Positions 1 to 5,344 of a stretch of DNA of 5,344 bases are shown here, piece after piece. The first letter of the stretch is position 1. Every line of letters starts with the position of its first letter. Origin of the DNA: Chloroflexota bacterium (GTDB lineage Bacteria > Chloroflexota > Dehalococcoidia > Dehalococcoidales > JAHJRU01); contig JAHJRU010000262.1 in assembly GCA_018830745.1 (NCBI GenBank), positions 1 through 5,344 of the forward strand, given 5' to 3'. The translations under genes were made by a program, and so were the position numbers. The notes beneath the pieces are model-generated. The model ran no database searches. It was given only the letters and a program-made list of their open reading frames with translations, and was not told where the DNA came from.

Positions 1-117
1 CTGGTCTGGCCCGCCATGCCCTGGCCCTTAATACCGGTTAATTTTGCCATAATGGCAATTTTGATACTGCTATGGTCGAAGTTCTTTAAGCTCGGGGGAG
101 GCAGAGTTGAAGTTTGA
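1..117 (+). CDS. nuoH: NADH-quinone oxidoreductase subunit H, C-terminal fragment
   Basis: This is the last 38 codons of a gene that begins before the window; the frame is open from base 1 and stops at TGA 115-117. The fragment has one clear membrane segment (about residues 15-26 of the fragment), preceded by a Trp/Pro-rich stretch (PWPLIPVNFA) and followed by a short basic tail (WSKFFKLGGG). That resembles the last transmembrane helix of NuoH, where a Leu-Pro turn leads into the final helix. NuoH forms much of the quinone-binding chamber and links the peripheral and membrane arms of complex I. The assignment rests mainly on position, because nuoH directly precedes nuoI in most nuo operons, and the fragment alone is too short to be diagnostic. 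Its end overlaps the start of nuoI by 11 bases, which suggests translational coupling. Confidence 0.8.
   Translation: MVWPAMPWPLIPVNFAIMAILILLWSKFFKLGGGRVEV
95..101 (+). promoter_or_regulatory. Shine-Dalgarno site deciding the TTG start of nuoI
   Basis: GGGGAGG lies inside the end of nuoH, 5 bases before the TTG at 107. The nuoI frame has no ATG or GTG upstream before its stop at 62-64. The next in-frame ATG (149) would remove 14 residues of family-like N-terminus and has no comparable site, so the TTG start is preferred. Confidence 0.7.
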
Positions 118-616
118 ACGGTATGGCATCGGCATTGCCAAGGGCTTAATGGTAACCATTAAGCACCTGTTCCGCCATCCGATTACGGTGCAGTATCCGG
201 AGCAGCGGCTTCATCCTTCTCGCCGGACACGCGGCAACGAACTGGTATGGAGCAAAGATAAATGTACCGGCTGCGCTACCTGCGCCAAGGCTTGCCACGA
301 GGGTGCCATCAGGATTGTCACCTCAACCAGCCCGGACATAAATAATAACTATGAAGTCGAAACGTACGAGGTGGATACCGGTTACTGCATTTTCTGTGGT
401 CTGTGCGTTGAAGCCTGTCCATTTAATGCCCTGTTTATGGGCTATGCTTACGAACGTTCCCAGTACCGGCGTAACGACCTGGTACAGTCCAAAGAAGATA
501 TGATGCTGGAATCGGGGAAAAAGCAGCCCAGCGGGTATTTCTTCCCCGAGATAGCCAAAGAACTACCCCGGCAGACCCTGCTTCTGGAAAAAATAACCGA
601 GCGGGAAGAGGAGTAA
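107..616 (+). CDS. nuoI: NADH-quinone oxidoreductase subunit I (two [4Fe-4S] ferredoxin-like subunit)
   Basis: NuoI is the peripheral-arm subunit that carries clusters N6a and N6b and passes electrons toward cluster N2 and quinone, on the cytoplasmic face of the membrane. The 169-residue protein (E. coli NuoI has 180) begins with an amphipathic membrane-associating stretch at about residues 5-30, including VTIKHLF and a basic VQYPEQR region. Two cysteine motifs follow: C53-x2-C56-x2-C59-x3-C63 and C94-x2-C97-x2-C100-x3-C104-P. All eight cluster ligands are present. The first motif has His64 where the family usually has Pro; the second has the normal Pro105. The tail from about 120 is charged and ends in a run of acidic residues. 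The TTG start is supported by a strong Shine-Dalgarno site. The gene overlaps nuoH by 11 bases and nuoJ by 1 base (TAATG). Confidence 0.96.
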   Translation: MKFERYGIGIAKGLMVTIKHLFRHPITVQYPEQRLHPSRRTRGNELVWSKDKCTGCATCAKACHEGAIRIVTSTSPDINNNYEVETYEVDTGYCIFCGLCVEACPFNALFMGYAYERSQYRRNDLVQSKEDMMLESGKKQPSGYFFPEIAKELPRQTLLLEKITEREEE

Positions 617-1104
617 TGGTACTTACTATTGCCTTCTGGGCACTTGCCATAGTAGGAGTACTGTCAGCGCTGGGAGTGGTGCTGCTCGGCAACGTATTTC
701 GCGCCTCGCTTTCCTTGATACTGTGCTTTATCGCTATAGCCGGAATCTACATCACCCTCCATGCCGATTTCCTGGCAGCCGCTCAGATTCTGGTCTATGT
801 TGGAGCCATATCCATTCTTATTCTCCTGGCTATCATGCTCACCAGAGATGTGCAGCATGGCAGCCCTTCCAACAAATTGAGGCTGCCTGCTTTTATCGTA
901 GCGATTCTGTTTGTGGGTACCGTAACCTTCGCCGTTCTTAACACCCGATGGCAGGTGTCCAGCGTGCCACCCCAGGAACCGACTACCTCGGCAATAGCCG
1001 GCCTGTTGTTCAGTGTGGAAGGTTTTATCTTACCCGTAGAGATTGCCCCGATTCTCTTACTGGCCGCTATTATCGGAGCCATCGTCCTGGTGAGGGAAAA
1101 GTAG
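616..1104 (+). CDS. nuoJ: NADH-quinone oxidoreductase subunit J
   Basis: NuoJ is a membrane-arm subunit with five helices next to NuoH, NuoA and NuoK. Its third helix is thought to change conformation when quinone chemistry drives pumping. The 162-residue protein shows five hydrophobic segments at about 4-25, 30-49, 53-76, 91-109 and 142-160. The family signature lies in the third: AAAQILVYVGAISILIL at about 54-70, with the conserved Tyr-Val-Gly-Ala-Ile. A second conserved block near the end (FILPVEIAPILLLAAIIGAI) matches the usual Leu-Pro-x-Glu and Ile-Gly-Ala-Ile pattern. The loop at 110-127 is Pro/Thr-rich and should face outside. The ATG shares a base with the nuoI stop, and the purine-rich GGAAGAGGAG at 604-613 can serve as ribosome binding site. 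The stop abuts nuoK. Confidence 0.96.
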   Translation: MVLTIAFWALAIVGVLSALGVVLLGNVFRASLSLILCFIAIAGIYITLHADFLAAAQILVYVGAISILILLAIMLTRDVQHGSPSNKLRLPAFIVAILFVGTVTFAVLNTRWQVSSVPPQEPTTSAIAGLLFSVEGFILPVEIAPILLLAAIIGAIVLVREK

Positions 1105-1416
1105 ATGAGTATAGGTCTGGAGCATTATATAATATTATCGGCGGTGCTCTTCGCTATCGGGCTTTACGGTGCCCTGTCCAAGCGTAACGCCATCGTTATC
1201 CTGATGTCTATTGAAATCATGCTGAATGCCGTAAACATAGCTATGGTGGCCTTCTCCCGATATATCGTACCGGCACTGCTTACCGGGCATATATTTGCTA
1301 TTTTTATCATCGTGGTAGCCGCCGCCGAGGCAACCGTAGGCTTAGCTATAATAATCGGCATCTACCGCAACCGCGAGACGATAGATGCCAGCCAGATTAA
1401 TTTGATGAAGTGGTAG
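1105..1416 (+). CDS. nuoK: NADH-quinone oxidoreductase subunit K
   Basis: NuoK is a small membrane-arm subunit, related to MrpC antiporter subunits, that forms part of the proton-translocation path beside NuoJ and NuoN. The 103-residue protein has the usual length (E. coli about 100) and three helices at about 6-24, 28-50 and 60-86. The two buried glutamates needed for pumping in E. coli (Glu36 and Glu72) correspond to Glu37 in SIEIMLNAVN and Glu75 in AAAEATVGLAI. The motif SGQ/TGHIFAIF before the third helix is present as TGHIFAIFII. GAGGG at 1092-1096 sits 8 bases before the ATG, which directly follows the nuoJ stop. The end is followed after 6 bases by the small DUF2007-like gene rather than by nuoL. 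Confidence 0.96.
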   Translation: MSIGLEHYIILSAVLFAIGLYGALSKRNAIVILMSIEIMLNAVNIAMVAFSRYIVPALLTGHIFAIFIIVVAAAEATVGLAIIIGIYRNRETIDASQINLMKW

Positions 1417-1422
1417 GAAATA

Positions 1423-1617
1423 ATGTGGATTGAAATTAAAAAGGCGCCTAACCTGATGATGGCGGAGATGTGGAAGGAACTCTTCGAGGGGGAAGGGGTT
1501 CCCACCCGCATCATGCCGGCTACTGGCGAGCCTGTGGGACGGGAATTCACCAGCTATTCTATTCTGGTGCCCCAGGATAAAGAACACGTTACCGAGGAGA
1601 TTCTGAGGAAGCTATAA
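1423..1617 (+). CDS. small soluble protein resembling DUF2007 (putative signal-transducing) family, inside the nuo operon
   Basis: This 64-residue protein has no membrane segment and no signal peptide. Its layout fits the DUF2007 family of small PII-like domains: an opening strand (WIEIKKAP), a helix with an Ala-Glu core (MMAEMWKELFEGEG, about 12-25), a Gly-Val-Pro turn into a second strand (VPTRIMP), a short loop, a third strand (SYSILVP, about 44-50) and a closing helix rich in Glu/Lys (51-64). The family link is by pattern recognition only. Function is unknown; family members are described only as putative signal transducers, and this one is not a complex I core subunit. It begins 6 bases after nuoK with only a weak AGGA, and its stop shares a base with the nuoL ATG, so it is translated with the operon. 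The tight packing and good codon use argue for a real gene. A role in assembly or regulation of the complex is inference from position. Confidence 0.85.
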   Translation: MWIEIKKAPNLMMAEMWKELFEGEGVPTRIMPATGEPVGREFTSYSILVPQDKEHVTEEILRKL

Positions 1618-3542
1618 TGCCGTATCAGTTTGTCTGGCTTATATTTCTGCTACCCCTTTTCTCATTTATTATAATTGCGTTTTTCATTCGGCCTTTCGTT
1701 AGCTCGGAGTCGAAGGTCGCCGGCTATATCACTATCGCCGCCATTGGAAGCTGCATGGTGCTGTCCTTCTGGGCACTGGCGTCAGTTATGGCGGCACCAG
1801 ACCACAAGATACTCATACCCGACATCGAATGGGTGGTCATTGAAGACGCCATAACCATCAGCTTGGGCTTGATGCTGGATTCGCTAACCGCCGTGATGCT
1901 GCTGGTAGTCACCATCGTCAGCCTGATGGTACAAATCTATTCTCAGGCTTATATGAAGGGCGACCCCGGTTATCATCGCTACTACGCCGCTATGTCGCTA
2001 TTTACCATGTCCATGCTCGGCCTGGTCCTGGCAAATAGCCTGCTGCTGATGTTCGTTTTCTGGGAAATGGTGGGGCTGTGCTCCTACCTTCTAATAGGCT
2101 TCTGGTTCCACCGACCGTCAGCCGCCGACGCCGCCAAGAAGGCATTCATCGTTACCCGTCTGGGCGACTTCGGCTTCCTTATCGCTATCCTCTCGCTCTA
2201 CTACAACACCGGAACCTTTGACATCCAGGAGCTGCACTCCCTGGCTATAAGCGGAGCGCTGGCTGGCACCACCCTCACCTGGGCTGCCATCGGTATCTTC
2301 GCCGGTGCGGCAGGCAAGTCGGCCCAGTTTCCGCTTCACGTATGGCTGCCGGACGCTATGGAGGGCCCCACACCGGTCAGCGCCCTCATCCACGCGGCCA
2401 CAATGGTCGCCGCCGGAGTCTTCCTGGTTGCCCGCACCTTCCCGCTATTCGAGCATTCCACGGAGGCACTAACCACGGTGGCCGTTATTGGCGCTTTTAC
2501 CGCTATCTTCGCCGCCTCCATGGGACTGGTAATGGACGACATCAAGCGTGTGCTGGCTTACTCCACCATCAGCCAGCTGGGTTATATGATGCTCGGCTTG
2601 GGGACTGGTGGCGTGGCTGTGGGCATCTTCCATCTGTTCAACCACGCCTTCTTCAAAGCCCTGCTGTTCCTTGGTGCCGGCAGCGTCAGCCATGCCAGCG
2701 GCGGAACCTTTGATATGCGGCTGATGGGGGGACTGCGCAAGGTGATGCCCTGGACATATATCACCTTTGTAATCGGTTCATTGAGCCTGGCAGGGGTTTG
2801 GCCTTTGTCCGGCTTCTGGAGCAAGGACGAGATACTGGCTACCACCCTGGAAAGCCAGCCGATACTGTTCTGGCTGGCATTGATTACCGTATTTATGACC
2901 GCTTTCTATATGTTCCGGGCGGTATTTATAACCTTCCACGGCGAGTACCGCGGGGGTGCTCAAGATGCTCACGGCGGACATGACAGCCACGATGGCCACT
3001 CCGGCCCCCACGAATCACCGCCGGTCATGGTCGTGCCGCTGGTTATCCTGGCTTTTCTGGGTATTGTTTCCGGCTGGTGGAATGTCACCGGGGGCTTCGA
3101 TGTCTTCATGGGGCATGGTGAGACGTACGGCTTCTTTGAACGCTTCTTCAGTGTATTGACCCACAGCCTGCCCCTGATATCGCTCCTGGTAGCTTTAGCC
3201 GGCATATTCCTGGCTTATGCCATGTACCAGGCTAAATGGCTGTCACCGGAAAGAATCGGCGACATGTTCAAGCCTCTATATATCCTGTTCTCCCGGAAGT
3301 ACTGGTTAGACGAGCTTTATGAGAATATCATCGTTAAAATAGTTACGCTTAAGGTTTTGTTTGGTGGACTGGAGAAAATAGATACTTATGCCGTCGACGG
3401 AACCGTAAATGGGATAGCCAACGGGGCGATAGCCAGTGGCCGGGCTATCCGTCACGCTCAAACCGGACAGCTGCAACTTTACGGACTGTTCATTGGAATT
3501 GGTATTCTGGCCATAATTATTGTCGTGTATCTCGCGGGATGA
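1617..3542 (+). CDS. nuoL: NADH-quinone oxidoreductase subunit L (distal proton-pumping subunit)
   Basis: NuoL is the distal antiporter-like subunit of the membrane arm, and its long C-terminal lateral helix runs along the arm. The protein has 641 residues, near the usual 610-650. The N-terminal Proton_antipo_N region is followed by the antiporter core at about 140-410. Residues matching the E. coli pumping residues are present: Glu150 in FWEMVGLCSYLL, Arg181 and Asp184 in RLGDFGF, Lys234 in GKSAQFPLHVWLPDAMEG, His259, Lys310, His339 and His343, Lys347, and Lys403 in SGFWSKDEI. A His/Gly/Asp-rich hydrophilic loop lies at 451-466. The C-terminal part (KYWLDELYEN at about 561-570, then a VDGTVNG motif and a last helix at 620-640) is the part that distinguishes NuoL from NuoM and NuoN. 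GAGGA at 1605-1609, 7 bases before the ATG, supports the start. The start overlaps the preceding small gene by one base. Confidence 0.97.
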   Translation: MPYQFVWLIFLLPLFSFIIIAFFIRPFVSSESKVAGYITIAAIGSCMVLSFWALASVMAAPDHKILIPDIEWVVIEDAITISLGLMLDSLTAVMLLVVTIVSLMVQIYSQAYMKGDPGYHRYYAAMSLFTMSMLGLVLANSLLLMFVFWEMVGLCSYLLIGFWFHRPSAADAAKKAFIVTRLGDFGFLIAILSLYYNTGTFDIQELHSLAISGALAGTTLTWAAIGIFAGAAGKSAQFPLHVWLPDAMEGPTPVSALIHAATMVAAGVFLVARTFPLFEHSTEALTTVAVIGAFTAIFAASMGLVMDDIKRVLAYSTISQLGYMMLGLGTGGVAVGIFHLFNHAFFKALLFLGAGSVSHASGGTFDMRLMGGLRKVMPWTYITFVIGSLSLAGVWPLSGFWSKDEILATTLESQPILFWLALITVFMTAFYMFRAVFITFHGEYRGGAQDAHGGHDSHDGHSGPHESPPVMVVPLVILAFLGIVSGWWNVTGGFDVFMGHGETYGFFERFFSVLTHSLPLISLLVALAGIFLAYAMYQAKWLSPERIGDMFKPLYILFSRKYWLDELYENIIVKIVTLKVLFGGLEKIDTYAVDGTVNGIANGAIASGRAIRHAQTGQLQLYGLFIGIGILAIIIVVYLAG

Positions 3543-3571
3543 TTCTTGCGTCAGTATGGAGTTAGTAGAAC

Positions 3572-3724
3572 ATGAAAAACAAGCTTGGTAACTTGGGATG
3601 GTTAGGATTTCTAGGCTTCACCGGGTTAATAACGCCGGGCGGGTTATTCCTTTTCTTTCTTTTCTTCCTATTTTTTCTGGGATTCATTCCAGAGAAGTCT
3701 AAAAAGGGTAAGGTTGATAAATAA
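3572..3724 (+). CDS. unrecognised 50-residue membrane protein with Leu-Phe-Phe repeats, between nuoL and nuoM
   Basis: This frame runs from ATG 3572 to TAA 3722-3724 and encodes 50 residues. It starts MKNKLGNLGWLGFLGF, a Gly/Leu/Phe stretch with near-regular glycines. A TPGG turn follows at 21-24, then a very hydrophobic segment at 25-39 made largely of repeated Leu-Phe-Phe, and a basic tail (EKSKKGKVDK). The charged ends suggest either one long span or a short hairpin with both ends in the cytoplasm. ATGGAG at 3556-3561 lies 10 bases before the ATG and is an acceptable ribosome binding site. The gene fills nearly the whole nuoL-nuoM gap, leaving 29 bases before it and 20 after. The N-terminal wording recalls small uncharacterised membrane proteins of the DUF3796 type, but this is a weak impression. 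It is no known complex I subunit. Its base use is richer in T than that of its neighbours, mostly because of the Phe codons. Confidence 0.7.
   Translation: MKNKLGNLGWLGFLGFTGLITPGGLFLFFLFFLFFLGFIPEKSKKGKVDK
3650..3676 (+). repeat. three imperfect 9-base repeats coding Leu-Phe-Phe
   Basis: Three consecutive 9-base units (CTTTTCTTT, CTTTTCTTC, CTATTTTTT) encode Leu-Phe-Phe three times in the small membrane protein. They sit in a stretch from 3647 to 3678 that is all pyrimidine on this strand apart from one A at 3670. The units differ mainly at third codon positions, so the protein repeat is better conserved than the DNA repeat. Confidence 0.75.
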
Positions 3725-3731
3725 TCTCTGT

Positions 3732-3736
3732 AGGAG
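3732..3736 (+). promoter_or_regulatory. Shine-Dalgarno site deciding the TTG start of nuoM
   Basis: AGGAG lies 8 bases before the TTG at 3745. An in-frame TAG (3742-3744) immediately precedes that TTG, so no longer version of NuoM is possible. Starting further in would remove the conserved first helix (LTWIIFLPVVGAILIALIP). The TTG is therefore the likely start. Confidence 0.75.
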
Positions 3737-3744
3737 CGGCATAG

Positions 3745-5238
3745 TTGGACTTTAATTATCTGACCTGGATAATCTTCCTGCCAGTGGTGGGGGCTATCCT
3801 GATAGCGCTTATACCGGCTCTATCGGAGCGGGCTATCAGGTACACCGCCGCTATTTTTACCTTGGCCTCTCTGGTCTTATCCCTCATCCTGTTCATCAGC
3901 TTTGACCGCTCGCTGGCATCTGCCGGGGTGATACAGTTTGCCGAAAGGGTGTCCTGGATTCCCGCCATCAATGCCTTCTATCACGTGGGCGTCGATGGCT
4001 TGAGCCTGCCACTGGTAATTTTGACCGCTTTTCTGGGATTCCTCTGCGTCCTCATCTCCTGGAAGATTCACTCGAGAACACGGGAATACTTCGCCTGGCT
4101 GCTGCTGCTGGAAACCAGCATCCTGGGCGTATTTACCTCCCTCGACCTGCTTTTATTCTTCATCTTCTGGGAAATAGAGATTATCCCCATGTACTTCCTC
4201 ATCTCTATCTGGGGGTCGGGCAGAAAAGAATACTCGGCCACTAAATATGTTATCTATACGTTATTCGGCAGCGCCTTTATGCTGGCTGGTATCCTTAGCG
4301 TTTACTTTACCACCGGCAGCCTGAGCATGATGGATATTGCCCAGGGTGGCACAGCATCAGCCCGGGCGGTAATCCCAACCGCTGCCATGTTCTTCCTGCT
4401 GCTTACCGGCTTTGCCGTTAAGCTACCGGTATTCCCGTTGCATACCTGGTTGCCCGATGCCCATACCGATGCGCCCACCGCCGGCAGTGTGATGCTGGCC
4501 GGGGCACTGATTAAGATGGGCGGCTATGGCATGATTCGACTGGTTGTCAGCATGTTCCCACAGGAAGCCGTAAACTACGCACCCTTACTGCTTACTCTGG
4601 CGGTGATTAGCATTATCTATGGAGCCGCCCTGACCTTTAGACAAACAGACATCAAGAGAATGATTGCTTACAGCAGTGTCAGCCACATGGGGTTTGTGCT
4701 GCTGGGTATCTTTGCCCTGAGTAAGCTGAGCCTTATCGGAGCTGCCCTGCAAATGGTAAGTCATGGCCTCCTGACCGGGCTCATGTTTGCCATGGCCGGC
4801 CTGGTGATACATAATGTCAAGGAGCGCGACCTCAGGAAACTGGGGGGTCTGGCGCGGCAGATACCCATCATCACCGTCGTCTTCTCCATCGCCGGGTTGG
4901 GCTCTCTGGGACTACCGACCACCAGTGGCTTTGCCGCTGAATTCCTTATCTTTATCGGCAGCTTTTCCAGCACCGTGGTTAGCGGTGTCCAAATCTATAC
5001 CATCCTGTCAGCCATAGGTGTGGTCTTAGCCGCCGGCTATATACTCTGGATGATACAGCGGGCTTTCTACGGACCACCAATGGAGGAGTATAATGGTGTG
5101 GCTGACGCCGATATTCTGGAGCGGGTATACATGTTCGCCTTCATAGCCATGATTATGCTGGTTGGCATATACCCCGCCATTCTAACCGATGTCATTAAAC
5201 TAGGTATTTCACCCATTGCGGGCTTGATAGGCGGATAG
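3745..5238 (+). CDS. nuoM: NADH-quinone oxidoreductase subunit M (proton-pumping subunit)
   Basis: NuoM is the middle-distal antiporter-like subunit of the membrane arm, lying between NuoN and NuoL. The protein has 497 residues, close to the usual 490-510, and is hydrophobic throughout with about 14 helices. The NuoM hallmarks are clear. Glu143 lies in FFIFWEIEIIPMYFLI, corresponding to E. coli Glu144. Lys226 lies in FAVKLPVFPLHTWLPDAHTD, corresponding to Lys234. Lys257 lies in AGALIKMGGYGM, corresponding to Lys265. His340 lies in MVSHGLLTGLMF, corresponding to His348. Glu399 lies in GFAAEFLIFIG, corresponding to Glu407. The HTDAPTAGSVMLAG segment separates it from NuoL, which has MEGPTPVSALIHA at the same place. 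The gene starts at TTG and ends at TAG 5236-5238. It would normally be followed by nuoN. Confidence 0.97.
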   Translation: MDFNYLTWIIFLPVVGAILIALIPALSERAIRYTAAIFTLASLVLSLILFISFDRSLASAGVIQFAERVSWIPAINAFYHVGVDGLSLPLVILTAFLGFLCVLISWKIHSRTREYFAWLLLLETSILGVFTSLDLLLFFIFWEIEIIPMYFLISIWGSGRKEYSATKYVIYTLFGSAFMLAGILSVYFTTGSLSMMDIAQGGTASARAVIPTAAMFFLLLTGFAVKLPVFPLHTWLPDAHTDAPTAGSVMLAGALIKMGGYGMIRLVVSMFPQEAVNYAPLLLTLAVISIIYGAALTFRQTDIKRMIAYSSVSHMGFVLLGIFALSKLSLIGAALQMVSHGLLTGLMFAMAGLVIHNVKERDLRKLGGLARQIPIITVVFSIAGLGSLGLPTTSGFAAEFLIFIGSFSSTVVSGVQIYTILSAIGVVLAAGYILWMIQRAFYGPPMEEYNGVADADILERVYMFAFIAMIMLVGIYPAILTDVIKLGISPIAGLIGG

Positions 5239-5317
5239 CCGACGAGCGCCTGATGGCAGAGCTGAGAATAATAATTGGGGTGGGGGCAGTAATTTAGAAC
5301 TGGTAGAAGCAATCTGG
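5239..5317 (+). other. short non-coding stretch after nuoM
   Basis: These 79 bases follow the nuoM stop. They contain a G-rich run (GGGGTGGGGG at 5277-5286) and a 14-codon ATG frame (5253-5297) with no good ribosome binding site, probably not a gene. No hairpin followed by a T-run is seen, so there is no sign that the operon ends here. Confidence 0.4.
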
Positions 5318-5344
5318 GTGGAAAAAGAGCGGCTCCCCGAGATA
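5318..5344 (+). CDS. possible first codons of the next operon gene, perhaps nuoN
   Basis: A frame with GTG at 5318 reads MEKERLPEI and stays open to the window edge. It is the only conventional start (ATG, GTG or TTG) in that frame after the stop at 5228-5230. NuoN proteins often have a Pro-Glu-Ile near the N-terminus just before the first helix, and nuoN usually follows nuoM, which is why this is offered. Against it, the lead-in is unusually charged, the upstream ribosome binding site is weak, and only nine codons are visible. Confidence 0.25.

Noticed and set aside
435..692. An 85-codon - strand frame across the nuoI-nuoJ junction
   Set aside because: It lies antisense to two well-supported overlapping genes and has no recognisable domain or ribosome binding site.
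2118..2393. A 91-codon - strand frame inside nuoL
   Set aside because: It is antisense to the conserved antiporter core of nuoL, and its composition is typical of a shadow frame.
2342..2713. A 123-codon + strand frame inside nuoL
   Set aside because: It is a shadow of nuoL in another frame, rich in Arg, Gly, His and Pro as expected from out-of-frame reading, with no family resemblance.
3543..3571. A possible terminator or promoter between nuoL and the small membrane gene
   Set aside because: No hairpin with a T-run and no convincing -35/-10 pair is visible in the 29 bases; they look like a leader with a ribosome binding site only.
5253..5297. A 14-codon ATG frame after nuoM
   Set aside because: It is very short, lacks a good ribosome binding site, and could arise by chance; it is not called as a gene.
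5067..5312. An 81-codon - strand frame covering the end of nuoM and the tail of the window
   Set aside because: Most of it is antisense to nuoM, and the remainder shows no family features; a convergent gene here would also break the expected nuoM-nuoN order.

Overview
This window is the distal part of a bacterial operon for respiratory complex I (NADH-quinone oxidoreductase or a related Nuo-type complex), and every recognised gene is on the + strand. In order it holds the last 38 codons of nuoH, then nuoI, nuoJ, nuoK, a 64-residue soluble protein resembling the DUF2007 family, nuoL, an unrecognised 50-residue membrane protein, nuoM, and a short tail where nuoN would be expected. The genes overlap by a base or a few, or sit within about 30 bases of each other, so they are almost certainly one transcript with coupled translation. 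No promoter, terminator, RNA gene, mobile element or CRISPR array is visible.

Layout. Positions 1-1416 carry nuoH (end), nuoI, nuoJ and nuoK, packed with overlaps of 11 and 1 bases and one direct abutment. Positions 1423-1617 hold the DUF2007-like gene, which overlaps nuoL by one base. nuoL runs 1617-3542. Positions 3543-3744 separate nuoL from nuoM and contain a 50-codon gene (3572-3724) built around three Leu-Phe-Phe repeats. nuoM runs 3745-5238 from a TTG start. The last 106 bases hold no confident gene; a frame opening at a GTG at 5318 could be the first codons of nuoN.

How the parts work together. NuoI carries two [4Fe-4S] clusters that pass electrons toward the quinone site formed with NuoH. 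NuoJ and NuoK form part of the membrane arm next to NuoH. NuoL and NuoM are antiporter-like proton-pumping subunits. The charged residues known to matter for pumping in E. coli are all present in NuoK, NuoL and NuoM, so the membrane arm looks functional. The window cannot show whether the NADH-oxidising module (NuoE, NuoF, NuoG) is encoded upstream.

Organism. Balanced base composition, strong Shine-Dalgarno sites, TTG starts, the wording of NuoI and NuoL, and a DUF2007-like gene inside the operon suggest a Chloroflexota bacterium, possibly Dehalococcoidia. This is an impression from sequence style, not a tested placement. The core is ordinary complex I. The unusual content is the pair of small genes flanking nuoL, and a His in place of the usual Pro after the fourth cysteine of the first NuoI cluster motif.
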